This document shows, one piece after another, positions 44,217 to 53,190 of a DNA stretch of 64,000 nucleotides. The stretch is from NCBI RefSeq assembly GCF_036250695.1, contig NZ_CP109427.1, positions 7,068,001 through 7,132,000 on the forward strand, written 5' to 3'. Position 1 is the stretch's first letter. Every line of letters begins with the position of its first letter. The notes beneath the pieces were generated by a model. That model was given only the letters and a program-made list of their open reading frames with translations. It did no database searches and had not been told where the DNA came from. Made by a program: the position numbers and the translations under genes. The stretch is from Streptomyces sp. NBC_01497 (GTDB taxonomy: Bacteria > Actinomycetota > Actinomycetes > Streptomycetales > Streptomycetaceae).

Positions 44217-44936
44217 CTAACGGCGGCGCAGCTTCGGGAACCTGGAGCGCTGCTCGGCCTGCCGCGCCCGCACGTCCGCCGCGTATTGGTCGACGTACTC
44301 CTGACCCGAGAGGTTCAGGATCGCGTACATGATCTCGTCCGTGACCGCGCGGATCGCGGCCTTCTCCCCGTCGAGCCCCGCGTACCGTGAGAAGTCCAGC
44401 GGCTCCCCGAAGCGGATGGTGACCCTCCCCGCACCGATCCGGGGTACCTTCCGCCCCGTCGGCTGGAGTTCGAACGTGCCGAGCATCGCGCAGGGCACCA
44501 CGGGCACGCCGGCCCGGATCGCCATCACCGCGACGCCCACCTTTCCCTTGTACAGGCGGCCGTCGTGCGAACGGGTGCCCTCCGGGTAGATGCCGAGCAA
44601 CTCGCCCCGGGAGAGCACCCCCAGGCCCTCGGTGATCGCCGTCCTTCCGGCCTCGCGGCCCGACCTGTCCACCGGGATCTGACCGGCACTGCGGAAGAAG
44701 AATGCGGTCAGGCGTCCCTTGGGGCCACGCCCGGTGAAGTACTCCGCCTTGGCCAGGAAGGTGATGCGCCGCTTGAGGATCGCGGGCATCAGCAGGTGGT
44801 CGGAGAACGACAGGTGATTGCCCGCCACGATCGCGGCGCCGCGTGCGGGCACGTGGCGCAGCCCCTCGATCCGGGGCCGGAACAGCACACGCAGCAGCGG
44901 GCCGAGCAGTACGTACTTGAGGACGTAGTAGAACAC
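44217..44936 (-). CDS. 1-acyl-sn-glycerol-3-phosphate acyltransferase (PlsC family)
   Basis: A 239-residue membrane-associated acyltransferase. The HX4D motif is H41-D46 (NHLSFSDH), the glycerol-phosphate motif is YPEGTRS (117-123), and a hydrophobic N-terminus (VLKYVLLGPLLRVLF) anchors it. It acylates lysophosphatidic acid in phospholipid synthesis or a related acceptor. GTG 44936 is preferred because GAGGGGAAGG lies just upstream; an ATG at 44990 would add 18 residues. Confidence 0.92.
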   Translation of the reverse strand: MFYYVLKYVLLGPLLRVLFRPRIEGLRHVPARGAAIVAGNHLSFSDHLLMPAILKRRITFLAKAEYFTGRGPKGRLTAFFFRSAGQIPVDRSGREAGRTAITEGLGVLSRGELLGIYPEGTRSHDGRLYKGKVGVAVMAIRAGVPVVPCAMLGTFELQPTGRKVPRIGAGRVTIRFGEPLDFSRYAGLDGEKAAIRAVTDEIMYAILNLSGQEYVDQYAADVRARQAEQRSRFPKLRRR

Positions 44937-45210
44937 GGCCTTCCCCTCACTCTGCCGGACCGGCTCCGCGCCCGCGTGCTGCCAGGTCATGGGGCGCGGG
45001 CCCGTGATCCGTCGATCCGCTTCCACGATCGACACGGCCAGGTCTGATCGCACTCGTACCGACGTCCCGTGCCGGCTTCCCGTTGACCGGCTTGATGCGG
45101 CGTCAGCCCGACCGTCGGGCGGGAAGGTCCTTCCCCGTCGACCGCGGCCCGACACCCGGGGAGCCCCCTCACCGTCCCTCGACTGCCCTCGCGGCGTGCG
45201 CCGCCGCGCC

Positions 45211-46110
45211 TCAGGACAGCGGCGGCGAGGGCCGGCCCGTGGATCGAGCGCCGCGCTGAGGCCCGTTCGTAGCGGACCAGTTGGCGAGCAGCTTCAGGCT
45301 GTCCTCGGCCGCGCTTCCGGGGGGCGCGCTGTAGACGATCACGCTCAGGCCGCTCTCGTCCGGCAGGGACATGGTCTCCTGGTCGAGTTCCAGGTCGCCG
45401 ACGAGCGGATGGTTGAGCCGTTTCGTGGTGTCGCGGAAGACGTGCACGTCCTGCGAGCCCCACATCACACGGAACGCGTCGCTGCGGGTGGAGAGTTCAC
45501 CGATCAGGTTCGTCAGTTTGCGGTCGTGGGGGCTCTTTCCCGCCTCGATGCGCAGGGCGCCCACGGCGAAGCGGGCCATGCGCTCCCAGTCGGTGTAGAA
45601 CCGCCTGGCCCCGGGGTTGAAGAACGCGAACCGGGCGACGTTCGTCCCGCAGATCGGGTCGGCGAACATCTCCGAGTACAGGGCCCGGCCCAGGGGGTTG
45701 GCGGCCAGTGTGTCGAGGCGGTTGTTCATCACGTACGCCGGCAGCTCCGGCATCCCCTCGACGATGCGCGTCACACTCGGGCGCACCGCCTGGCGCGCGG
45801 CCCGCTGGCGGGCCCGCGTCCCGGGCGGCGGTCCGGCGGCGCGGGCGAGGTCGCGCAGGTACATGCGCTCGGTGTCGTCGAGCCGCAGGGCCTGGGCGAG
45901 GGCGTCCAGCACGCTGTCGGAGACCCCTTTGAGGTTGCCGCGTTCCAGCCGCGTGTAGTACTCGACGCTCACCCCCGCGAGGGTGGCGACCTCCCCCCTG
46001 CGCAGTCCGGAGACCCGGCGCTGCCCGTACGTCGGCAGTCCCGCCTGCTCCGGGGTGATCTTGTCGCGTCGGGAGCGGAGGAAGGCACTGACGGCGTCCC
46101 GGTTGTCCAT
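45211..46110 (-). CDS. XRE-family regulator with MmyB-like ligand domain
   Basis: A 299-residue protein: an N-terminal XRE HTH (about 10-85, RRVSGLRRGEVATLAGVSVEYYTRLERG) followed by an MmyB-like ligand-binding domain (about 110-280, GMPELPAYVMNNRLDTLAANPLG). This family is abundant in Streptomyces and typically represses a divergent enzyme gene and itself. The divergent neighbour is the SnoaL-like gene, with 217 bases between starts. The ligand is unknown; MmyB-type pockets are thought to bind fatty-acid-like molecules. Confidence 0.92.
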   Translation of the reverse strand: MDNRDAVSAFLRSRRDKITPEQAGLPTYGQRRVSGLRRGEVATLAGVSVEYYTRLERGNLKGVSDSVLDALAQALRLDDTERMYLRDLARAAGPPPGTRARQRAARQAVRPSVTRIVEGMPELPAYVMNNRLDTLAANPLGRALYSEMFADPICGTNVARFAFFNPGARRFYTDWERMARFAVGALRIEAGKSPHDRKLTNLIGELSTRSDAFRVMWGSQDVHVFRDTTKRLNHPLVGDLELDQETMSLPDESGLSVIVYSAPPGSAAEDSLKLLANWSATNGPQRGARSTGRPSPPLS

Positions 46111-46327
46111 GAGGACAGGGTAGGCAGGCCGCGCGACGGCTGGGGGACCCTGCCAGTACCTCTCACAGCGGGGACTCACCGGGCGCGCCCGTCTGCCGTT
46201 GCATGGTGCGTGCCCCGGTTCTTCCGGGGCCCGGCCGGTGCGAGGACGTACGCGCCTCGGCCGGCCCTTCCCGTACCGGGCCGCCACGAAGGCTCGCGTA
46301 CCAGTGCGGAAATGAGAGGCACCCACG

Positions 46328-46762
46328 ATGAGCAACGGGACCGAGACGACGACGGAACGCCCCGCGGAGATCGTGCGAGGGCTGTACGCCGCACTGAGCA
46401 CGGGCGATGTGCCGGGCGTCCTCGCGAGGCTGGCGCCCGACGTGATCGTCGACGAGCCGCGCCTGCTGCCCTACGGCGGCGTGCACCGGGGCCGCGAGGC
46501 GTTCGTGCAGTCGGTCCTCGGCGCCATGACGGGCCACGCCGATGTCGCCATCACCGGCGCCGAGGTCTTCGAGGGCCCGGCCGGCGTCGTCGGCACGCTC
46601 ACCGGAGCACTCACGGCCCACACCACCGGTGAGGAGTTCCCCCTGACGATGGTCGAGATCCATCAGGTCGAGGGCGGCGCGGTACGCACGATCGACGTGT
46701 ACATCAAGAATCCCGACGAGCTCGCCGCCTTCTACGCGCGGGCCGAGGCCGGCAGCCGCTGA
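46328..46762 (+). CDS. SnoaL-like polyketide cyclase/NTF2-fold protein
   Basis: A 144-residue NTF2-like alpha+beta barrel protein (AEIVRGLYAALSTGDVPGVLARLAPDV, RGREAF, MVEIHQVEGGAVRTIDVYIKN). SnoaL-like proteins are cyclases, isomerases or binding proteins; without polyketide genes nearby no role in polyketide synthesis can be claimed. ATG 46328 has GAGAGG upstream. The divergent XRE/MmyB regulator is its likely controller. Confidence 0.85.
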   Translation: MSNGTETTTERPAEIVRGLYAALSTGDVPGVLARLAPDVIVDEPRLLPYGGVHRGREAFVQSVLGAMTGHADVAITGAEVFEGPAGVVGTLTGALTAHTTGEEFPLTMVEIHQVEGGAVRTIDVYIKNPDELAAFYARAEAGSR

Positions 46763-47041
46763 CGATGCGGCCTCCCGGAGTCCCGATACCCACGCCCACG
46801 CCCACTCCCGTGGCCGTGCCTGTGCCTGTGCCTGTGCCCGAGGGTGGGCTGCCGCCCCGGCGCGGGCACCCGCTGGCGGACCGGGACCGGGACCGAGACT
46901 GGGGCTGGGACCGAGACCGGGAGTGGGACCGGGACCCGGACCGCGGAAGGTCGGTGGTGTGTTCCGGGATGAGCGGAACGACCGGCCGGTCCGGCCCGGA
47001 CGCGACGCGTTTGCGGCACTCTGACGCGGGTCGGGTGGTGC

Positions 47042-48025
47042 TCACGTCCCCGGGTGGCCGGCGGCCGGTGGCGCCGGCTGCGGCGGCAGCAGTTGGCGCC
47101 TCGCCAATGCCACGCAGGTGCGGACGAGCATCCCGCCGACCAGCAGGGTCACGGCGGCCAGGACGAGGTAGGTGTACACCAGGTGGCCCGCGGGGCGCCC
47201 GTACTCGATCCAACGGAGCGTCACCGTGGCGACCGCCGCCCAGGAGAACGTGAACGCCCAGAGGCCGGGTGCGAACGACAGCCGCACGAAGAGCGGCATC
47301 AGCCGCAGTTGCGCCACCACCATCAGAAGTCCGTAGCCCGCGAACGCGGCGGCGATCCCGTCGATGTGGTCGCCGTTGATGGCGAGGTAGCCGAGGGTGG
47401 CCACCGGCGCGGGGGCCACCTCGATCGCGAGCGTGGGCTGCAGTGCCGGAGGCGGCAGCGGCCGGGCGAACAGCCGGGCCAGGATGACCGAACCGATCAT
47501 CACCCAGCAGATCACCCCGAGCCCGAGCATGATCTCCCCCAGCCGCACCTGGCCCACGTCGGCCGCCGAGGCCGCGGCGATCAGGCCGCCGGCGGCCGTG
47601 GGCAGGAAGTACCCGGGATGCACCGTGTCGAAGTTCATCTCGCCGTAGATCCACTGGCCGGTCAGCCAGCCACCGAGCACCAGGGTCAGGACGAGGAAGA
47701 CGTCGACGACGACGGTGGCGCCCCCGGCCCAGAAGAGCCGCAGCCCCTGGGCGCCGAACACCATCGGGGTGATGACCGCGAGGGACGCGAACGGGCTCAG
47801 CGCCGTGTCCCGCAGGTCCGCGGCGAAGGCGCCCCTGGTGGTGAACACGTAGCGTCCGTACGCGGCGACGACGAGCACCCACGCGAGCGCGGACAGGGCG
47901 AGCAGTGCACGCCCCACCGTGTCGGGCACATGACCGGCCCGGGCGGCGGCGGCCCAGCTGCCGCTCAGTCCCGCGAGTCCGAAGGCCACGCCGAAGAGAT
48001 TGAGAGGGATCCGCCGAGCGGCCAC
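47042..48025 (-). CDS. TDT/SLAC1-type membrane transporter
   Basis: A 327-residue polytopic protein with about ten hydrophobic helices, matching the tellurite-resistance/dicarboxylate transporter (TDT) and SLAC1 anion channel family. The segments MNFDTVHPGYFLPTAAGGLIAA and WAFTFSWAAVATVTLRW are characteristic. Substrates in the family include sulfite, chloride and dicarboxylates. GTG 48025 has AAAGG six bases upstream. It stands alone. Confidence 0.88.
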   Translation of the reverse strand: MAARRIPLNLFGVAFGLAGLSGSWAAAARAGHVPDTVGRALLALSALAWVLVVAAYGRYVFTTRGAFAADLRDTALSPFASLAVITPMVFGAQGLRLFWAGGATVVVDVFLVLTLVLGGWLTGQWIYGEMNFDTVHPGYFLPTAAGGLIAAASAADVGQVRLGEIMLGLGVICWVMIGSVILARLFARPLPPPALQPTLAIEVAPAPVATLGYLAINGDHIDGIAAAFAGYGLLMVVAQLRLMPLFVRLSFAPGLWAFTFSWAAVATVTLRWIEYGRPAGHLVYTYLVLAAVTLLVGGMLVRTCVALARRQLLPPQPAPPAAGHPGT

Positions 48026-48177
48026 AGGCTGCCTTTCGCTGGTCTTCCGGACATCGCTTCGTCAGGTCGTCGTGCCGTCGCGTCGTCGGGCTCTCGTGCC
48101 GTCGGGGGCGAAGCCGCGCCGGTGTCCGCGAAAGCCCGGGCGGGGCCCATCGGACACGGCGTCGCGGCCGGGTGTCC

Positions 48178-48816
48178 CTACTCGGGCCAGGCCGAGTTCT
48201 GGATGACGTCCACGAAGTCCGTGTGCCGGAAGCCGGGGACGAAGTGCTCCAGGACGTCGGCGTTGACCGTCCCGAACGTGGTGTCGGGGCGGTGCTTGAA
48301 GCCGTCGGTGAAGGCCTGGAGGATCTGCCGCTTGAAGTCGGGCCGGGGGTGCGCGGCCGTCACGGCGGCGATCTCCGCCTCGGTCAGATTGCCCAGGCGC
48401 ATGCCCAGGACGTCGGTCTCGACACCCGCCGTGGTCGCGGCGATCTCCGGGGCCATCTTGTAGGGCACCTCGGGCGTGGTGTGCAGCGCGATGGCCGTCC
48501 ACACGGTGGCGGCGTCCGCCTCGGAGAAGCCGTGCGTCAGCAGGAAGGCCCGGGCCTGGTCGGCCCCGTCCAGTTCGAAGCGCTGGTCGTCACTGCGGTA
48601 CGGGGGCACGAGGCCCGTGTCGTGGAAGAGGGCGGCCACGTACAGCAGCTCCGGGTCGGGACTGATGCCCAGGGCGCGCGCCTGGAGGCTGCCGAAGAGG
48701 AACACCCGGCGGGAGTGGTTGAAGATCAGTGGTGTGGTGGTTTCCCGGATGAGTCCGGTCGCGTCCCGGGCCAGGGTGCTGTCGGGGATCGCGATGTCGG
48801 CGATGGTGTCGGTCAT
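48178..48816 (-). CDS. HD-domain phosphohydrolase-like protein
   Basis: A 212-residue HD-superfamily protein with H34 (IFNHSRRVF), H65-D66 (ALFHDTG), H112 (ALHTTPEVP) and D174-equivalent region (PRPDFKRQ). The pattern matches cyanamide hydratase-like and related small HD hydrolases; the LHTTPEVP and FNHSRR segments are typical of that subgroup. The physiological reaction is unknown. ATG 48816 has GAAGAGG upstream. Confidence 0.88.
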   Translation of the reverse strand: MTDTIADIAIPDSTLARDATGLIRETTTPLIFNHSRRVFLFGSLQARALGISPDPELLYVAALFHDTGLVPPYRSDDQRFELDGADQARAFLLTHGFSEADAATVWTAIALHTTPEVPYKMAPEIAATTAGVETDVLGMRLGNLTEAEIAAVTAAHPRPDFKRQILQAFTDGFKHRPDTTFGTVNADVLEHFVPGFRHTDFVDVIQNSAWPE

Positions 48817-49389
48817 GGGGGCCTCTTCGGCTCGTCGCGGTTGTTGTGTGTTTCTCACGATGCGCCCGGGAGCGTCGCCGCTTCCGCTACCGGATGGCCA
48901 ACAGGCCCTCGATTCCGGACACGGGCCGGGCGCGTAGGAGTGGGACGGAGCGGGGACGGGGCGGTAAGCGGGAGTCGGACGGAACGGGGGAGTGGGACGG
49001 AGCCGGGAACCGAACGGGGCGAAACGGAACGGGGGCGCGGCCGGCGGCTCGCCGTCGAGGGCCGCCGGTGGTCCGGGACGAAGGATCCGGTACCCGCCCG
49101 CTGCCGGGCGTCGGCGTCCCGGGGCGAGGGGGTTGGTGCCGGGCCAGCGGGTGCATGCCCGCGACGGCCCCTGGTCCGCGCCGGCGTCCCGGCGAGGCGG
49201 GCGTCCCGGTCGCGCGAGGCACCGGACCGGGTGCTCCCGGCTGCGTGGGGCGTGTGCCCGGACGGGACCGGACACCCGGGTGTGGGTGTCCCCGCACGTG
49301 TGCCGGCGTCCAGCGGGGCGGCGCTCGCCCGGGCCGTCGCACGCGTACCGGCCGGTGACGGCTCTCTCCGTACGCCTGCCGGCTCTCCG
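48817..49389. other. Intergenic region, GGGACGG-rich
   Basis: 573 bases upstream of the HD gene. Purine-rich GGGACGGA/GGAACGGGG blocks recur from about 48935 to 49040. I found no gene, RNA or mobile-element trace; the long open frames are low-complexity arginine/proline/glycine translations. Confidence 0.6.
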
Positions 49390-50238
49390 TCAGGACGGCG
49401 GCCCTGCCCGCTCCCACCAGTCCGCGACCAGAGCGGCGTAGGCGTCCGGCTTCTCCTCCCAGCAGAAGTGCCCGGCACCCTCGATGAGGTCGACCCGGCT
49501 GTTGGGCAGACGTTCGTGCAGGAAGAGCCCGTTGACGGGCGGGACCACCTGGTCCTGGGCGCCCGCCACGATGCGGACGGGGGTTTCGATCCCGGCGAGG
49601 AGTTCCGCCAGCTGAGGAAGCTGCTCGCCGTAGGCGCGGGCGTACTTCATGGACTCCACGAAGCGGTCGCCGGCATAGGACTTCAGATAATCCGCTCGGA
49701 TCTCCTCGGAGGGCGTGTACCCGTCGATCGTGCTCAGTGCGGCGTTGACGATCGCGGCCGAGTCCATCTGCCGGTACGGCTCCAGGTCGGGGGCCTCCAC
49801 CCATTCCTTCAGCACGCCGGTCAGCTCCAGGGGTACGGCCGCGCCGCCGCTTCCGACGACGATGCTGCGGAAGCGTCCCGGCTGCGCCGCAGCGGCGAAC
49901 AGTGCCGAGGAGGTGCCGATGTCCGGGCCGACGACATGCGGATGGTCCAGGCCGAGGGTATCGGCGACGCGGAGGATGAACGCTCCCGTCGCCTTCGGGG
50001 ACATGAGGTTGTCACGCCGCTGCGATCCGCCGAACCCGGGCGGATCCAGCGCCACCAGGCGGGCTCGTTCGGCCAGTTGCGGCCAGCACTGCTCGTAGGC
50101 GAAGACGCTCTCCGGCCAGGGGCTCAGCAAAAGGGCCTCCGGACGATCGCTTTGCGCCTCGCTCTGCGCGTAACGGATGGTCAGGCCGTCGACGACCGTC
50201 GTCCGGGTGGTGATGGGTGAAGGACTCACGACGCTCAC
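49390..50238 (-). CDS. Alpha/beta-hydrolase of the epoxide hydrolase/dehalogenase type
   Basis: A 282-residue alpha/beta hydrolase. The oxyanion region is SPWPESVFAYEQC (39-51), the nucleophile is an Asp, D106 in VVGPDIGTS, rather than Ser, the acid lies near AGAQDQVVPP, and the His in GAGHFCWEEKPD. An Asp nucleophile with a WPES motif points to epoxide hydrolases or haloalkane dehalogenases. GTG 50238 is chosen; GTG 50229 is equally possible. Confidence 0.85.
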   Translation of the reverse strand: MSVVSPSPITTRTTVVDGLTIRYAQSEAQSDRPEALLLSPWPESVFAYEQCWPQLAERARLVALDPPGFGGSQRRDNLMSPKATGAFILRVADTLGLDHPHVVGPDIGTSSALFAAAAQPGRFRSIVVGSGGAAVPLELTGVLKEWVEAPDLEPYRQMDSAAIVNAALSTIDGYTPSEEIRADYLKSYAGDRFVESMKYARAYGEQLPQLAELLAGIETPVRIVAGAQDQVVPPVNGLFLHERLPNSRVDLIEGAGHFCWEEKPDAYAALVADWWERAGPPS

Positions 50239-50526
50239 TCTCGTCTCGGTGTACGGCGATCGGCACGGGTCGGGCTCTGTCCTGGTACCGGGCGACGGCG
50301 GCCCCCCCCGGCGTGGTCGAGGAGGTGACCCCCGATTCATCACTCAAATCAGCACGTGTGAGGCCACGACACCGGCACACGGCCGCCGTGATTCACCCTT
50401 GCGGTGGGATGCGGGCGGCCGTTTCCCGCGGTCGGCCCGTCGCGTGCCGCCGCGCGCCGTCCGTCCTCGCGCTCGGGGCGCCGTCGCGCTGCCGCCCGGT
50501 GTCCTCGCGGTCGGACCGGTGTCCGC

Positions 50527-51507
50527 TCAGGCCCTGGACGGCGTCCGGCGGGCCGTGGTGGTGAACCGTCGCTGGTAGTGCGTCGGGGAGATCCCGAGGT
50601 GCCGGGCGAAGGCGCGCCGCAGGGTCTCGTAGCTCGGGAAGCCGGACAGGGCTGCTGCCTCGGTCGCGTTGTGGCCGGAATCGAGGAGCGCCTTGGCGAT
50701 GTCGAACCGGATCAGTTCCACGTATTTCAGTGGGGTGGTCCCCAGTTCCGCGCGGAACAGCCGCGTCAGGTGCCGGGGGCTCACCCGTACGTGTGCGGCC
50801 AGCGAGTCCAGGCTGTGGTCCGCCGCGGGGTCCGCCTGCACCGCGTCCAGCACCAGACGCAGCACCGGCGTCCGGGGCGGCGCCCCCTGCAGCGGCGCGG
50901 AGAACTGCGACTGCCCGCCCGAACGCTGCATGTAGACCACCAGTGAACGCGCCACGCTCCTCGCCAGATCGGGCCCGTGGTCCTCCTCCACCAGGGCGAG
51001 AGCCAGGTCGATGCCCGCGGTGACCCCGGCCGAGGTGTACGTCGTACCGTCCTTGACGTAGATGGCGTCCGGCTCCACGCGCGTGTGCGGATGGCTGCGG
51101 GCGAGCAGCGCCGTGTGCCGCCAGTGCGTGGTGACCCGCTTGCCGTCCAGCAGGCCGGCCGCCGCGAGGATGAACGCGCCGGTGCAGATCGAGGCGACCC
51201 GTCCCGCGGCCGCCGCGAGCGCGGCGGCCGCCGAGACCAGTTCCCGGTCGATGGCCGAACCCGGCAAGGCGTCGCCCCCCGACACCAGGAGGGTGTCGAA
51301 CGGCGCGGCGCCCGCGGTGTCCGTGTCGACCGGCAGGGTGAGGCCGATGGACGAGCGCACCGGCGAACCGCCCACGGAGATGAGGCTGAGCCGGTACGCG
51401 GCGCCGTTCAGATTGGCCTCGCTGAACACCTCGGCGGGCCCGGAGACGTCGAGCATCTTCATACCGTCGAACACCAGGATGCCGACACTGTGCACGGGAG
51501 TGGCCAT
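50527..51507 (-). CDS. GlxA-family transcriptional regulator (DJ-1/PfpI + AraC)
   Basis: A 326-residue fusion: an N-terminal DJ-1/PfpI class I amidotransferase-like domain (about 5-175, with the nucleophile-elbow Cys108 in ASICTGAF) and a C-terminal AraC HTH (about 225-318, with SLDSLAAHVRVSPRHLTRLFRAELG). GlxA-type regulators sense small molecules and control catabolic or conjugation functions. The decayed TetR locus follows immediately upstream. ATG 51507 leaves a standard N-terminus. Confidence 0.93.
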   Translation of the reverse strand: MATPVHSVGILVFDGMKMLDVSGPAEVFSEANLNGAAYRLSLISVGGSPVRSSIGLTLPVDTDTAGAAPFDTLLVSGGDALPGSAIDRELVSAAAALAAAAGRVASICTGAFILAAAGLLDGKRVTTHWRHTALLARSHPHTRVEPDAIYVKDGTTYTSAGVTAGIDLALALVEEDHGPDLARSVARSLVVYMQRSGGQSQFSAPLQGAPPRTPVLRLVLDAVQADPAADHSLDSLAAHVRVSPRHLTRLFRAELGTTPLKYVELIRFDIAKALLDSGHNATEAAALSGFPSYETLRRAFARHLGISPTHYQRRFTTTARRTPSRA

Positions 51508-51553
51508 GGTTCTCTCTGTCGTATCCGCGTGGGGGTGGTATCCGTGGGGAGGG

Positions 51554-52206
51554 TCAGCGCCCGGGACGGGCCGGGCCGCCACCGGCCTCGTCCCGTACGG
51601 GGCCGATCGCCGTGTCCGGGAGCTTCCCGAGGGGGCGGCGCCCCGCCCGGCCGGTCCACTCGGTGGTGGCGACGTCCAGGCACGCCAGGGAAGACGGGAC
51701 GATCGGGTGGGCACACAGGGCACGGGTCTTCCCGGCCCGCCGAGCCGGTCGGCGGCGTCGGGGACGAGGAGTGGCTGCCACCGCGGGTGCCTGTTCGGCG
51801 TCGCCGCCCGCAGCGAGGGCGTCCCGGCGAGCCGGGTCGCCCTGCGCGGGCCGTACGTCCTCCGCCGGCGGTGCGGCACACACCTGAAGGCCAGGGCGGA
51901 GCGCGGTCCGCGGCGGCTCCCGCACCGGCCGGGTCCGAAGGCCTCGGCGACCTCGTGGCCGCGTTCGATCAGGTCGCCGGCGACCCTGTCCTCCTCGGTG
52001 TCGAGGTACCGGAAGACACCTCCGGTGGCCATCCCGACCTCCTGGGCGATCCGGTCGACGTGGTTCCCATCGACGGGTGTCCGGTCGGATCCCTGGGCCA
52101 CGAACAGCTCCAGGGGCCCTGCGGAGACCTCGGTCCGCGCGGCCCCGCGAGTCACTTCCCGAGGTCCCGTTCGTCCTGGCCGCCGGGCGTTCTCCCGCGT
52201 GCGCAT
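51554..52206 (-). pseudogene. TetR-family regulator pseudogene with several frameshifts
   Basis: Starting at ATG 52206 one frame reads a recognisable TetR N-terminus (LELFVAQGSDRTPVD, VDRIAQEVGMATGGVFRYLD, DRVAGDLIERGHEVAEAFG). The protein then continues in another frame (LRPGLQVCAAPPAEDVRPAQ), returns to the first (GTPSLRAATPNRHPRWQPLL) and ends in the second (LACLDVATTEWTGRAGRRPLG, stop 51554). At least three shifts are needed. A GTCGA-N-GTCGAC duplication adds residues in the HTH loop. The whole is about the normal TetR length, so the gene seems decayed in place. Confidence 0.8.
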
Positions 52207-52316
52207 ACTGGAGCGTAGCCCGCCGGGGACGGCATGGTCCGACACCTTCGAGGCGGCCCGTACCTGCGCGGGGCGGCCGCGTCGGAGCCGGTGGCGGGCA
52301 GCCCCCGGGCGTCACG

Positions 52317-53057
52317 TCAGTGGGCCTGCCGGAGCCAGTCCCGGTAGTGGGTGGGTGCCAGGCGCGCGTCCGGCCCGGGGACGAGTACGTCGCCCGAGAC
52401 CGCCGCGAACATGCCGGCCGTGTCGTCGACGACGACGCTCCGGTCGTCCCCGTGGGCGGCGAGGGTGAGTCTGCCGAGTTCGTCGAGGGGGAAGACGTCG
52501 GGGCCGCCGAAGTTCCGGATCCCTCGGAGCGGTGCGCCGCCGGCGACCTCCGCGACCGCGTCGGCGACGTCCGCGGCGGCCATCGGCCGCAGCGGCGTCG
52601 CGGGCAGCCGCACGGTGCTCGCGTCGGAGGTCCAGGACAGGACGGCGTCCATGAACTCGAAGAACTGGGTGACGCGCACGATGGAGTAGGGCGTGGGCCC
52701 CTGCCGCAGCAACTCCTCCTGGAGTGCCTTCGCCCGGTAGTAGTCCAGTTCGGGGACCTGGTCCACCCCGACGATCGAGAGGACGACCTGGTGCCGGGCA
52801 CCGGCCCTGTCCCCCGCGGCGAGCAGGTTGTCCATGGATGTGCGGAAGAAGTCCAGGGAGGCGGTGTCGAAGGTCGGTGAGTTCGCCAGGTTGACCACGG
52901 TCTCGGCGCCGTCCAGGGCCTGGTCGAGGCCCTGGCCCGTGAGCAGGTCGACGCCCGTGGACAGCGCGGCGGGAACGGCCTGATGTCCCGCGGCTGTCAG
53001 CTTCTTGACCACCTGTGAGCCGATCAGCCCGGTACCGCCGATGACTGTGACCTTCAT
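52317..53057 (-). CDS. NAD(P)-binding NmrA-like reductase family protein
   Basis: A 246-residue atypical SDR/NmrA-like protein with GGTGLIG (7-13) as dinucleotide motif, no classical SDR YxxxK, and a long middle region (LDYYRAKALQEELLRQ) like NAD(P)H:quinone reductases or redox sensors. ATG 53057 has AAAGGTGAG upstream. It is divergent from an Rrf2 regulator across tandem operators, so it is probably its target and may serve redox homeostasis. Confidence 0.88.
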   Translation of the reverse strand: MKVTVIGGTGLIGSQVVKKLTAAGHQAVPAALSTGVDLLTGQGLDQALDGAETVVNLANSPTFDTASLDFFRTSMDNLLAAGDRAGARHQVVLSIVGVDQVPELDYYRAKALQEELLRQGPTPYSIVRVTQFFEFMDAVLSWTSDASTVRLPATPLRPMAAADVADAVAEVAGGAPLRGIRNFGGPDVFPLDELGRLTLAAHGDDRSVVVDDTAGMFAAVSGDVLVPGPDARLAPTHYRDWLRQAH

Positions 53058-53112
53058 GGCTCTCACCTTTCGCGGCGTGCCGTGGGCATGCCGGGGTTCG
53101 TGGAGGACGCGT

Positions 53113-53172
53113 CCTCAACTCGGATACTTCTTGTCCGGGATAATAGTCGGATAGTCTTTGTCCGAGTTGAGG
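53113..53172. promoter_or_regulatory. Tandem operators between the reductase and Rrf2 genes
   Basis: CGGATACTTCTTGTCCG (53121-53137) and CGGATAGTCTTTGTCCG (53148-53164) agree at 14 of 17 bases and each has CGGA-TA/TGTCCG inverted ends. A perfect 12-base inverted repeat, CCTCAACTCGGA and TCCGAGTTGAGG, brackets the whole region. The central part (GATAATAG) is AT-rich, as for a promoter. Confidence 0.7.
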
Positions 53173-53190
53173 GAACGGGGAGGCACGGGC

